A DNA stretch of 8,809 nt from Flavobacteriia bacterium (GCA_949516455.1 CATILC010000239.1:1-8809), one strand, 5' to 3'; positions 1 through 6,481 are shown, counted from the first letter of the stretch. Numbers and translations: made by a program. The notes: generated by a model not told the origin, from the sequence alone.

Positions 1-89
1 GCCATCATGGCCATGGTGCCTACGAAGAATGTAAAGCCAACATAATCGTTGGGCATCATTTTCGTGACTGCAAGCATAAAAGAAGTCAT
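1..89 (-). CDS. proteorhodopsin, N-terminal fragment (cut by window edge)
   Basis: Only the first 29 codons are present, reading leftward from an ATG at 89-87. The predicted N-terminus is a short leader of about 13 residues followed by NDYVGFTFFVGTMAMM. From memory this closely matches the start of helix A in flavobacterial proton-pumping proteorhodopsins, which carry DYVGFTFFVGxMAMMA; it does not resemble the sodium-pumping type. Such proteins are seven-helix retinal-binding pumps of the inner membrane that use light to move protons outward. The proton acceptor, donor, retinal lysine and spectral-tuning residue all lie beyond the window, so pump type and colour cannot be read here. Methionines at residues 5, 11 and 12 are alternative starts. 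No Shine-Dalgarno sequence is seen; the leader just upstream is rich in A and C. The gene has its own long AT-rich upstream region and is probably transcribed separately from the DUF819 gene behind it. Confidence 0.8.
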   Translation of the reverse strand, partial: MTSFMLAVTKMMPNDYVGFTFFVGTMAMM

Positions 90-133
90 GTGTTTGGTTT
101 TTGGTTTGAATTGCAGAACGTGAATTTATTGGG

Positions 134-143
134 TTTTGTTTAA
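134..143 (-). repeat. copy 1 of 10-mer TTAAACAAAA (inverted relative to copies 2 and 3)
   Basis: The plus strand reads TTTTGTTTAA here, so the minus strand reads TTAAACAAAA. It is preceded by G, extending its identity with the copy at 331 to 11 bases. It overlaps the candidate -7 box of proteorhodopsin. Confidence 0.6.
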
Positions 144-168
144 CATAGAGGGTAATTTTTCAAAACAA
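140..168 (-). promoter_or_regulatory. candidate Bacteroidota-type promoter for proteorhodopsin
   Basis: On the minus strand TTG at 168-166 could serve as the -33 element. After 18 bases comes TATGTTAA at 147-140, a partial match to the -7 consensus TAnnTTTG (the first four defined bases fit, the final TG does not). Transcription would start near 133 and leave a leader of about 45 nt, which is plausible. The -33 element lies inside the inverted repeat at 159-175 and the -7 box overlaps one copy of the TTAAACAAAA repeat, so a regulator could act here. The incomplete -7 match keeps confidence low. Confidence 0.35.
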
Positions 169-175
169 TTTTGAA
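159..175. repeat. 17-bp inverted repeat, possible operator
   Basis: Perfect 7-base arms TTCAAAA (159-165) and TTTTGAA (169-175) surround a 3-base centre CAA. The repeat is 70 to 86 bases upstream of the proteorhodopsin ATG and covers the candidate -33 element. Its size and symmetry suit a dimeric regulator, but short AT palindromes also arise by chance in such AT-rich DNA. Confidence 0.4.
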
Positions 176-209
176 CACAGCGCTTATTTATATGATTATG
201 AGGAATTTA

Positions 210-233
210 CAAAAAATATTTTTCCGCGAAAAA
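210..233 (-). terminator. weak terminator-like hairpin with T-tract
   Basis: On the minus strand a 6-bp stem (TTTTTC and GAAAAA, plus-strand 219-233) with loop GCG is followed by TA and six T residues (216-211). The order of stem then T-run fits a factor-independent terminator for transcripts arriving from the DUF819 gene. The stem is nearly all A-T pairs and thus weak. It could equally be an AT-rich part of the proteorhodopsin upstream region. Confidence 0.25.
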
Positions 234-259
234 CACTCTGTTTTGTGCTGATCAGGTCA

Positions 260-300
260 GAAAATTCTTAATAAGCTCATTTTCAAATGCTTGAATTTTC
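260..300. repeat. nested AT-rich inverted repeat
   Basis: Outer 8-base arms GAAAATTC (260-267) and GAATTTTC (293-300) are exact complements. Inside, AAGC (273-276) can pair with GCTT (289-292), or CATTT (278-282) can pair with AAATG (285-289). The transcript could fold into a bulged stem-loop. No T-run follows in the direction of either neighbouring gene, so a terminator role is doubtful. Confidence 0.4.
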
Positions 301-330
301 ACCTAATGCGCTCAAATCAGGCGCAAAAGG

Positions 331-340
331 TTAAACAAAA
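331..340 (+). repeat. copy 2 of 10-mer TTAAACAAAA
   Basis: This copy is identical to the one at 371-380 and exactly 40 bases from it. Preceded by G, it shares 11 bases with the inverted copy at 134-143. Confidence 0.6.
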
Positions 341-370
341 CTGAAAGTTCGAGGAATCTTAAGCCTTCAC

Positions 371-380
371 TTAAACAAAA
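371..380 (+). repeat. copy 3 of 10-mer TTAAACAAAA
   Basis: This exact copy lies 40 bases from copy 2 in the same orientation and 37 bases past the DUF819 stop codon. Read on the minus strand it overlaps TAATTTTG, a -7-like box with no well-placed -33 partner. Confidence 0.6.
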
Positions 381-416
381 TTATCGGCCTTATCGCAAGG
401 GGGAATCGGACAGCCG

Positions 417-1805
417 TCACATCCCCTGCATAAGGATGCCACAGAGCCAGGCGCCATAGGTCCCAAGTGCATACCCCAGCACGGCCAGCAACACGCCAAC
501 TGGTGCAAGACTTGGATGGAAAGCCGCCGCCACGACGGGAGCCGAGGCCGCACCACCGATGTTCGCCTTCGAGCCGACGGCCAAAAGGAAATATGGTGCA
601 CGAATCAATTTGCCCACAATGAATAGCAGCAGCACGTGAAAGGCCATCCATATAAGCCCCAAAAGGAACAGGCCTGGATTGTCAAACACCTCGAGGATGT
701 TCATCTTCATGCCAATGGTGGCCACCAATATGTAGATAAAGACACTCCCCACCTTGGAAGCGCCCGAACCTTCGTAGTTCCGCGCCCTGGTGAAACTCAG
801 CAACAGTCCAAAGGAAGTGGCCAGAACGATCAGCCAGAAAAACCCACTGGTCAGACTGAAGCGCGCCAGTTGCGGGGCGTTCGCTTTGATCCATGAGCTC
901 AATCCATCTCCGACCAAGTGGGCCAGACCCGTAAGGCCAAAGGCAATGCCCAGAATGATCATATAGTCTCTGAAGCTCGCGATGCGTGCGCTCTTCTTGG
1001 CAAACTCCTCCATTTTTTGTTTCAGTCCGTCAATGGTGGAGGCATCGGCCTTGAAAAAACGGTCGAGGGATTCATTTCTGCCCACACCAAATAGAAGGAA
1101 GGCCATCCAGATCTCTGCGACGATCACGTCCACGGTGATCATGATCGAATACAACCGACTGCTGGGCTGGAAGATCTCGAACATGGCCGCCTGATTCGCT
1201 CCGCCGCCTATCCAGCTCCCGGCAATGGTGGTCATGCCGCGCCAGACTTCCTCTGAACCGCTCCCAGCAATGGCCTCTGGCATGATCTGCTGCATGAGCA
1301 TCAGGGCCAAAGGACCGCCCAGCACCACGCCCACTGTTCCAGTCAGAAACATGATGAGCGCCTTGGGGCCCAGGCGAAAGACCTCTTTCAGGTCGATGCT
1401 CAGGGTGAGCAGGATCAGACTGGCGGGAAGCAAAAAGCGGGAAGCCACAAAATAGAGCCGCGAACTGCCGGTAAAGGGCGCAATAAGGTCGAAGGATATG
1501 TGCTCCGCCTCCACCCAGTGCCTGAAGTCATGCAAACTGCTCATCGGCTCCGCCGGCACATAGCCTTGCTCGGCCAGCGCAGACAAAGCGGCTTCAAGGT
1601 CGAGCCAGGCAGGCGAAATAATGCCAAGTGTATTGAATAAGGAAGGAAGAAAATAGCAGAGTAGGAGCGCGGGCACCACCGAATAGAATTTCTTGAAGCT
1701 CGGCTGCTCGGCCGTGTAAAAGATGGCCATCAGCAGGGCCATGAGAATTCCAAATACCACCGCATCGTTGGTGATCAGCGGTTTGAGGGATACGATCTCT
1801 TCCAT
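417..1805 (-). CDS. DUF819 family multi-pass membrane protein
   Basis: The 462-residue product matches what I know of the DUF819 family (YjcL-like), integral membrane proteins of unknown, possibly transport, function. Many hydrophobic segments are visible, for example around residues 15-30, 43-63, 118-138, 148-172, 281-297, 321-337, 353-368, 379-398 and 435-457. Two glycine-rich motifs stand out: TTIAGSWIGGGANQAAM at 192-208 and GSKANIGGAASAP at 411-423. They look like related half-sites of a two-repeat transporter fold. Residues 65-113 form a polar, acidic stretch between hydrophobic segments that I do not remember in other DUF819 proteins. I chose the ATG at 1805-1803; an in-frame TTG at 1814 would add three residues. 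No clear ribosome binding site is visible. The gene begins 24 bases after the SGNH hydrolase stop and ends the lysS-mutS2 run. Confidence 0.85.
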   Translation of the reverse strand: MEEIVSLKPLITNDAVVFGILMALLMAIFYTAEQPSFKKFYSVVPALLLCYFLPSLFNTLGIISPAWLDLEAALSALAEQGYVPAEPMSSLHDFRHWVEAEHISFDLIAPFTGSSRLYFVASRFLLPASLILLTLSIDLKEVFRLGPKALIMFLTGTVGVVLGGPLALMLMQQIMPEAIAGSGSEEVWRGMTTIAGSWIGGGANQAAMFEIFQPSSRLYSIMITVDVIVAEIWMAFLLFGVGRNESLDRFFKADASTIDGLKQKMEEFAKKSARIASFRDYMIILGIAFGLTGLAHLVGDGLSSWIKANAPQLARFSLTSGFFWLIVLATSFGLLLSFTRARNYEGSGASKVGSVFIYILVATIGMKMNILEVFDNPGLFLLGLIWMAFHVLLLFIVGKLIRAPYFLLAVGSKANIGGAASAPVVAAAFHPSLAPVGVLLAVLGYALGTYGAWLCGILMQGM

Positions 1806-1829
1806 GAGGTGCAAGATGGCAATTGCCCG

Positions 1830-2489
1830 TCAATATCCGCACTCCTCCTTTAGCACTGCACGCAGATGGTCTTTCCATATCCGATAACCCTCGGCATTCA
1901 TATGCAGCGAATCGGAGGTGAAAAGATCCCCCCGCACCTTCTGGCGCTCATCGAGCATCAGGGGCCAAACATTGGCAAAGAAGACCTGATCGTCCTGATC
2001 GGCCAGGGCCTCTAGCCGCTGATGCGTTTCGATGTATTCTGCACGCAAGTGCCAGCGCGAAGGACTGGGTTTGGGTGCGATGAGCACCAAAAGGGCATTG
2101 GGCAGTCTCGTTCGGATCGAGGCGATGACCTCCTTCGCATCGCTTTCCACCCAATCGGCTTTCTTGCCCAGGGCGATGTCGTTGTCCCCTTCGTAGACGA
2201 AGACCACATCGGGCGTGTATTTGAAGATGACCGAATCCTGCAATCGGAGCAAGTCGCTGAATTGCGATCCGCCAAAGCCGGTGTTGATCGTTTGGAATTC
2301 AGGGAAATCAGCACCCACTGTTTTCCACATCCGTATGGATGAGCTCCCGGTGAACAGCAAGGTCTTGGTCCCATCCGAATCAGACGCCAAGACGCCCGAA
2401 CCGATCTGCCGGGAACAGGCGAATATGCCCAATCCGAGCAACAGTCCCCATGCCCACACAACGACCAGCCGCTCCCTTTTGCTGTTCAT
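1830..2489 (-). CDS. SGNH/GDSL-type hydrolase, predicted lipoprotein
   Basis: The 219-residue protein has a basic N-terminus, a hydrophobic stretch at about 8-24 and a lipobox-like IFAC ending at Cys25, so it is probably an exported lipoprotein. The SGNH blocks appear in order: FTGSSS at 46-51 with Ser50 as likely nucleophile (GSS in place of GDS), NTGFGGS at 69-75 for the oxyanion-hole glycine, EGDND at 100-104 with Asn103, and DSLH at 193-196 giving the Asp and His. The fold covers esterases, lipases and acyl hydrolases acting on lipids or acetylated sugars; the substrate cannot be predicted. Its ATG overlaps the mutS2 stop in ATGA, suggesting translational coupling. AAGGA lies 7 bases before the ATG, inside the last codons of mutS2, one of the few Shine-Dalgarno-like sequences in this window. 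Confidence 0.85.
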   Translation of the reverse strand: MNSKRERLVVVWAWGLLLGLGIFACSRQIGSGVLASDSDGTKTLLFTGSSSIRMWKTVGADFPEFQTINTGFGGSQFSDLLRLQDSVIFKYTPDVVFVYEGDNDIALGKKADWVESDAKEVIASIRTRLPNALLVLIAPKPSPSRWHLRAEYIETHQRLEALADQDDQVFFANVWPLMLDERQKVRGDLFTSDSLHMNAEGYRIWKDHLRAVLKEECGY

Positions 2490-4654
2490 TTCTGCTTCCT
2501 TTTAGAGGCGGGTGGCGCCTCTTTCTTTTGGGTTCGCTCCTTCTCCAAGTCGGTCTTGATGATCTTGTCCCTTTCCAGCGTGGAGATCATATTTCCGAAC
2601 TGCACCTGAAAGCGACTGCCCTTGACAGACAACACCTTGCCCTTCTGACGCGTCCCCATCATGCGCACTTCGTCTCCAGGCTCAATGGGCACAGCCAGCA
2701 GGCGTTTCATCCGTGCATCCTCGCGGCGCTTTTCCCGCTGCGCCTCTTGCTCGGTCATCTTCTTTGCCTGCGCAGTCTGTTCGGTCAGAAACGAAATGAT
2801 CCGGTCCGTCAATTCCTTTCTGGCCTTTTTGCTCTTGGCCTTTTCCCACTCCTGCACAAAACGGGCAAATCGCTTGCCCCACATCAGCTGCCGACTTTGC
2901 TCCTCGTTCACATTCCCCTGCTTTTTAAGCTTCGCCTCCAGCTTCCTGATCTTGTCTTCCTGCTCGGACTTGAGCTCGCGGAGGAGCGCCAGTTCCTCGG
3001 TCAGTCGCTTTCGTTTCTCGGTGAGCTGCTGTTTTTCCCGCTGTACGCCACTCAAGAGACCGTCCAGGCGCACCTTGTCTTTGGAGAGTCGTCGCTTGGC
3101 CTTTCGGATGAGTTCTTCAAGAAGGCCCGCTCTTCGAGCGACCTCGAAGGTGTAGGAGCTGCCCGGCGTGCCCGTCTCCAGACGATATTCCGGGCGGAAG
3201 TGCTTCTGATCGAAGGCCATGTTCCCGTTGAAGGCCCCATCGAGCTGTGAGGCCAGGGATTTGATGCGGTTGTAGTGGGTCGTGATCACGCCCCGGACTT
3301 TCAGTCCATGGAGTCGCTCCAAAACCTCCTCGGCCAGTGCGCTGCCCAGGTCGGGGTCGGTTCCCGAACCGAACTCATCGATCAACAGGAGTGCATTGGC
3401 ATCGGCCCGCTCGAGGAAGACTTTCATTTTCTCCAGACGCGAACTGTAGGTGGACAATTCGTTTTCTATGGATTGGCTGTCGCCGATGTCTCCCAAAAGA
3501 CCGTCCACGAAGGCCACCTCCGATCCCGGATCCAAGGGAACGGGAATACCGCACTGCAGCATGCACTGGATGAGTCCAACTGTTTTCAGCGCGATGGATT
3601 TGCCGCCCGCATTCGGGCCACTGATCACCAAAAGACGCGATGAGGGATCGAGTTCAAGGCTGCACGGCACCGTGGGCTTGCTCTTGCGCTGGTTGTGCAG
3701 CAGAAGGACGGGGTTCCTCGCTTCGATCAAACGGGTTCTGCCCTCCCGGTTCACCCTCGGAACAATGCAATCGAACCGCTTGCCGAACTGCGCTTTTGCA
3801 CGGACGACATCCAAGCGGATGAGCAGGTCTCTGTAGCGCTCGAGTTGAGGTTGATAGAGCGCCATTTCGGCCGTTAGCTGCCTGAGGATCCGCTGCACCT
3901 CTTTTCGCTCCTCGTCGATGAGCTGGGCGATCTCATTGTTGATGGCGATGCATTCGGACGGTTCCATATAATAGAGCGAATGCTTGTTGGAACTTCCGTG
4001 GAAGATGCCATTCACCTGACTCTTGTAGCCTGCCTGGACCGCAAGGACGCGCCTGTTGTCGTGTACGCTCTCATCGATGTCGCCCAACAAGCCTTTGGAG
4101 GCGAGTTTCTGACGGACCCGATAAAAGATGCGGTCTGCTGCCGTACGTTTCTTGCCCAGGCTTGACCGGATGTCGGCCAGTTCCCTGCTGGCTGAGGAGC
4201 GGACGGTGCGGTGCGGGTCAAAGACGGCCTCGATCGCCTTGGGGATCTGAGGGAGCGGGGGGTCTTCCTCGATAAGGGCAAACAATTCGGGAGCCTCCAA
4301 ACGATGCTCCTTCAGGTGCCGGTAGGCGCCGCTTTGTGCCAGACAAAGCGATATGAGTTCAAAGAACTGGTCGGCATCCAGACATGCGTTCCTGGTCTTG
4401 AGTAAACTGAGTGTATCCGCACCGAGCTCGAAGCTCAGGGCCGGCAAGGGAAATTCTCGCAAATACAGCTGCAGGCATTCATCGGCCTTTCGCAGTGCAG
4501 AAAGCACTTCATTATATGCCCCGGAAGGAAGCAGTTGCCCGATCTCCTCTGCGGCCTCCAGGGTGCTGCATCTGGATTGCAGTTCTTCCAGGATCTCTGG
4601 AAAGTCCAGCGATCCCGTCAGGTCGGAAGGAAAGATGTGGAGCGGTTGCCTCAT
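2486..4654 (-). CDS. mutS2: MutS2 family ATPase lacking the C-terminal Smr domain
   Basis: The 722-residue protein has the MutS2 layout: an N-terminal helical clamp/lever region (about 1-330), then the ABC-type ATPase with Walker A GPNAGGKS at 346-353, a Q-loop and signature region around GDSQSIENELSTYSS (391-405), Walker B LLLIDE with Asp426 and Glu427, and the switch histidine in TTH (458-460). A long charged coiled coil fills about 514-650, followed by a KOW-like beta segment at about 660-690 and a basic tail ending KRKQK. Classical MutS2 is near 780-800 residues and ends in a Smr nuclease domain; none is present. MutS2 proteins have been linked to suppression of recombination and, in Bacillus subtilis, to rescue of collided ribosomes. 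The gene begins 25 bases after lysS and overlaps the SGNH gene by 4 bases, so there is no room for a lost Smr domain downstream. Confidence 0.95.
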   Translation of the reverse strand: MRQPLHIFPSDLTGSLDFPEILEELQSRCSTLEAAEEIGQLLPSGAYNEVLSALRKADECLQLYLREFPLPALSFELGADTLSLLKTRNACLDADQFFELISLCLAQSGAYRHLKEHRLEAPELFALIEEDPPLPQIPKAIEAVFDPHRTVRSSASRELADIRSSLGKKRTAADRIFYRVRQKLASKGLLGDIDESVHDNRRVLAVQAGYKSQVNGIFHGSSNKHSLYYMEPSECIAINNEIAQLIDEERKEVQRILRQLTAEMALYQPQLERYRDLLIRLDVVRAKAQFGKRFDCIVPRVNREGRTRLIEARNPVLLLHNQRKSKPTVPCSLELDPSSRLLVISGPNAGGKSIALKTVGLIQCMLQCGIPVPLDPGSEVAFVDGLLGDIGDSQSIENELSTYSSRLEKMKVFLERADANALLLIDEFGSGTDPDLGSALAEEVLERLHGLKVRGVITTHYNRIKSLASQLDGAFNGNMAFDQKHFRPEYRLETGTPGSSYTFEVARRAGLLEELIRKAKRRLSKDKVRLDGLLSGVQREKQQLTEKRKRLTEELALLRELKSEQEDKIRKLEAKLKKQGNVNEEQSRQLMWGKRFARFVQEWEKAKSKKARKELTDRIISFLTEQTAQAKKMTEQEAQREKRREDARMKRLLAVPIEPGDEVRMMGTRQKGKVLSVKGSRFQVQFGNMISTLERDKIIKTDLEKERTQKKEAPPASKRKQK

Positions 4655-4679
4655 TTGATCCGGTAGGTTCCGGCTGGGG

Positions 4680-6389
4680 CTATTCGTTCCACCAGCCTTG
4701 AACGGTCTCTAACTGAAGCGCAGGAATGTCCAATTTGTTCTTTTTGCGCTGTCCGTTCAACTGCTGATGTACCTGTGTGGGCTTGAGTGCGCGCATCTTG
4801 TCTGGATCGCCGAAGAACTCCATCACCACAGATCTCCACTCTTCGGGCAGGTCGATCGCATCCCAGGAATCCGAACCGCTGCTGATGGCTGCTGCTTCCG
4901 GCCGCATCTGCGGGAAGAACAAGACTTCCTGAATGCTGCTTTGGTTGGTGAAGAGCATGGCCAGTCGGTCGATGCCCACGCCCATGCCCGATGTAGGAGG
5001 CATTCCGTATTCCAGTGCGCGCAGAAAATCCTGATCGATGAACATGGCTTCGTCGTCGCCTTTTTCGCTCAGGCGCAGCTGTTCTTCAAAACGCTCGCGC
5101 TGATCGATGGGATCGTTGAGCTCCGAATAGGCATTGGCGATCTCTTTGCCGTTGATCATGAGCTCGAATCGCTCGGTGAGTTCTGGATCTTCCCGATGTC
5201 TTTTGCACAGAGGCGACATTTCGATCGGATAATCCGTAATGAAGGTTGGCTGAATGTACTTGTGCTCGCATTTCTCACCGAACAATTCGTCGATGAGTTT
5301 TCCCTTGCCCATGCTTTCGTCCACTTCGATGCCCTGTCGGACGCACTCCATGCGCAGCTCTTCCTCACTTTTTCCCTTGATGTCGAAGCCCGTGTGGTCG
5401 AGTATTGCCTGACGCATGGGAACCCTTGGGAAAGGTGCTTTCAGGGAAATGCTTTCCGAGCCATATGTAAGTTCGGCAGTTCCCAGGCACTTTGTGGCCA
5501 TGAACTCGAGCATCTGCTCGGTGAACTCCATCATCCAGCGGTAGTCCTTATAGGCCACATAGATCTCGAGTACAGTGAATTCGGGATTGTGGGTCCGGTC
5601 CATGCCCTCATTGCGAAAGTCTTTGGCAAACTCGTAGACACCTTCAAATCCGCCGACGATCAGCCGCTTCAGGTACAGCTCATTGGCGATGCGCAAGTAC
5701 AGGGGAATATCCAGCGCATTGTGGTGGGTCACGAACGGACGGGCAGCCGCTCCTCCGGGGATGGGCTGAAGGATGGGCGTTTCCACTTCCAAATATCCCT
5801 TGTCGTTGAAGAATTCCCGCATGGCGTTGACCATCTTGGTACGCAGAATGAAAACCTCGCGCACCTCTTGATTGACCACCAGATCCACATAGCGCATTCG
5901 GTAGCGCAGTTCAGGATCGGAAAAAGCATCGTGCACCTGGCCTTCCGCGTCGGTCTTGACCACGGGCAGGGGGCGAATCGCCTTGCTCAAAACGGTCAGC
6001 TCCCGCACCATAACGGAGATTTCGCCTGTCTGGGTGCGGAACAATTCGCCCTTGACACCAATGAAATCACCGATGTCCAGCAGCTTCTTGAACAGCTCGT
6101 TGTAGCGGGTCTTGTCTTCACCCGGGCAGAGTTCGTCCCGGTTCAGATACAGTTGCACATCGGCTGTCGGATCGCGAAGCACAGCGAACGAAGCCTTCCC
6201 CATGATGCGTCTGCTCATCAGCCGACCGGCCAGACACACAACTGTGGCATTTTCCGTCAACTCACCATCAGCAGTAATTTGAGCGGCCGTATGGCTTACC
6301 GGGAAGCGCTCCGCCGGATAGGGTTCGATATTCAATTCCCGCATGCGGCCCAGGGCTTCGCGCCTGAGGTTCTCCTGTTCACTGAGCAT
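4680..6389 (-). CDS. lysS: lysine--tRNA ligase, class II
   Basis: This 569-residue enzyme attaches lysine to tRNA-Lys using ATP in the cytoplasm. An OB-fold anticodon-binding domain spans about 48-135, including AGRLMSRRIMGKASFAVLRD (54-73). The class II catalytic core follows: motif 1 near EVETPILQPIPGGAAARPF (201-219), motif 2 FRNEGMDRTHNPEFT (258-272) with its ATP-binding arginine, and motif 3 GMGVGIDRLAMLF (468-480). About 70 residues after the FFPQMRP segment (491-497) form a C-terminal extension ending in GWWNE. Most bacterial LysRS stop soon after motif 3; as I recall, longer forms near 570 residues are usual in Bacteroidota. The ATG at 6389-6387 fits a short leader after the -7 box at 6420-6413. 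The stop is TAG. It is the first gene of the leftward operon. Confidence 0.97.
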   Translation of the reverse strand: MLSEQENLRREALGRMRELNIEPYPAERFPVSHTAAQITADGELTENATVVCLAGRLMSRRIMGKASFAVLRDPTADVQLYLNRDELCPGEDKTRYNELFKKLLDIGDFIGVKGELFRTQTGEISVMVRELTVLSKAIRPLPVVKTDAEGQVHDAFSDPELRYRMRYVDLVVNQEVREVFILRTKMVNAMREFFNDKGYLEVETPILQPIPGGAAARPFVTHHNALDIPLYLRIANELYLKRLIVGGFEGVYEFAKDFRNEGMDRTHNPEFTVLEIYVAYKDYRWMMEFTEQMLEFMATKCLGTAELTYGSESISLKAPFPRVPMRQAILDHTGFDIKGKSEEELRMECVRQGIEVDESMGKGKLIDELFGEKCEHKYIQPTFITDYPIEMSPLCKRHREDPELTERFELMINGKEIANAYSELNDPIDQRERFEEQLRLSEKGDDEAMFIDQDFLRALEYGMPPTSGMGVGIDRLAMLFTNQSSIQEVLFFPQMRPEAAAISSGSDSWDAIDLPEEWRSVVMEFFGDPDKMRALKPTQVHQQLNGQRKKNKLDIPALQLETVQGWWNE

Positions 6390-6412
6390 AAGAGGCTGTA
6401 TAAAGCTGACCG

Positions 6413-6420
6413 CAAAGATA
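6413..6420 (-). promoter_or_regulatory. Bacteroidota -7 box for the lysS operon
   Basis: The minus strand reads TATCTTTG, an exact match to TAnnTTTG, 23 bases upstream of the lysS ATG. Transcription would begin near 6406, giving a leader of about 17 nt. No TTTG lies at the usual -33 spacing; the only nearby one (6431-6428) is too close, so activity rests on the -7 box alone. Confidence 0.55.
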
Positions 6421-6455
6421 TAAGCCCCAAAGGCCTGCGCTTGTCTTCGGACGAC

Positions 6456-6463
6456 TAGCTTTG
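6456..6463 (+). promoter_or_regulatory. Bacteroidota -7 box for the isomerase-lipB operon
   Basis: TAGCTTTG matches TAnnTTTG exactly and lies 18 bases before the ATG at 6482. A start near 6470 would give a leader of roughly 12 nt. TTG at 6441-6443 is too close to be a standard -33 box. Because this box overlaps a possible TTG start codon at 6461, it argues that translation begins at a downstream ATG. Confidence 0.5.
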
Positions 6464-6481
6464 CAACTCGATCAAAAATGC

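Larger units (their letters stand above)
90..416 (-). other. AT-rich non-coding region upstream of the proteorhodopsin gene
   Basis: This 327-base stretch lies between the DUF819 stop codon and the proteorhodopsin start. Positions 121-360 are 31% GC, far below the neighbouring genes. I see no convincing gene in it and no tRNA. It holds three copies of TTAAACAAAA, inverted repeats at 159-175, 219-233 and 260-300, and a possible promoter at 140-168, listed separately. A weak hairpin (CCTT, loop ATCGC, AAGG at 388-400) sits just after the DUF819 stop and is followed on the minus strand by T-rich sequence. TAATTTTG at minus 383-376 matches the Bacteroidota -7 consensus, but no -33 box is correctly spaced. 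The last 50 or so bases before the proteorhodopsin start are poor in G on the minus strand, as expected for an unstructured Bacteroidota leader. Confidence 0.75.

Noticed and set aside
248..255. Palindrome CTGATCAG
   Set aside because: An 8-bp palindrome with no second copy or positional meaning is expected by chance.
376..383. TAATTTTG on the minus strand as the proteorhodopsin promoter
   Set aside because: It matches the -7 consensus but has no correctly spaced -33 partner, lies only 33 bases past the DUF819 stop, and would give a leader of about 280 nt. It is kept only as a mention in the intergenic entry.
367..651. Short minus-strand frame extending into the proteorhodopsin upstream region
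   Set aside because: It lies mostly inside the DUF819 gene in another frame, is rich in Arg, Gly and Trp, and matches nothing I recognise.
1818..1827. Palindrome GGCAATTGCC between the SGNH and DUF819 genes
   Set aside because: It is a perfect 10-bp palindrome but straddles the end of the SGNH gene inside a tight operon, with no T-run and no loop, so neither terminator nor operator is supported.
2486..2700. Frameshift truncation of MutS2 removing a Smr domain
   Set aside because: The next 660 bases are fully accounted for by the SGNH hydrolase with all its motifs, so no decayed Smr coding sequence can be hidden there.
2450..3250. 266-codon open frame on the plus strand, antisense to the mutS2 3' end
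   Set aside because: It is Leu- and Phe-rich because it reads the complement of the Lys/Glu-rich MutS2 coiled coil, and it has no domain of its own.
4767..6458. 563-codon open frame on the plus strand, antisense to lysS
   Set aside because: It mirrors almost the whole of lysS, has a shadow-like composition rich in His, Leu and Gly, and shows no recognisable domain, whereas the minus-strand frame is an unmistakable LysRS.
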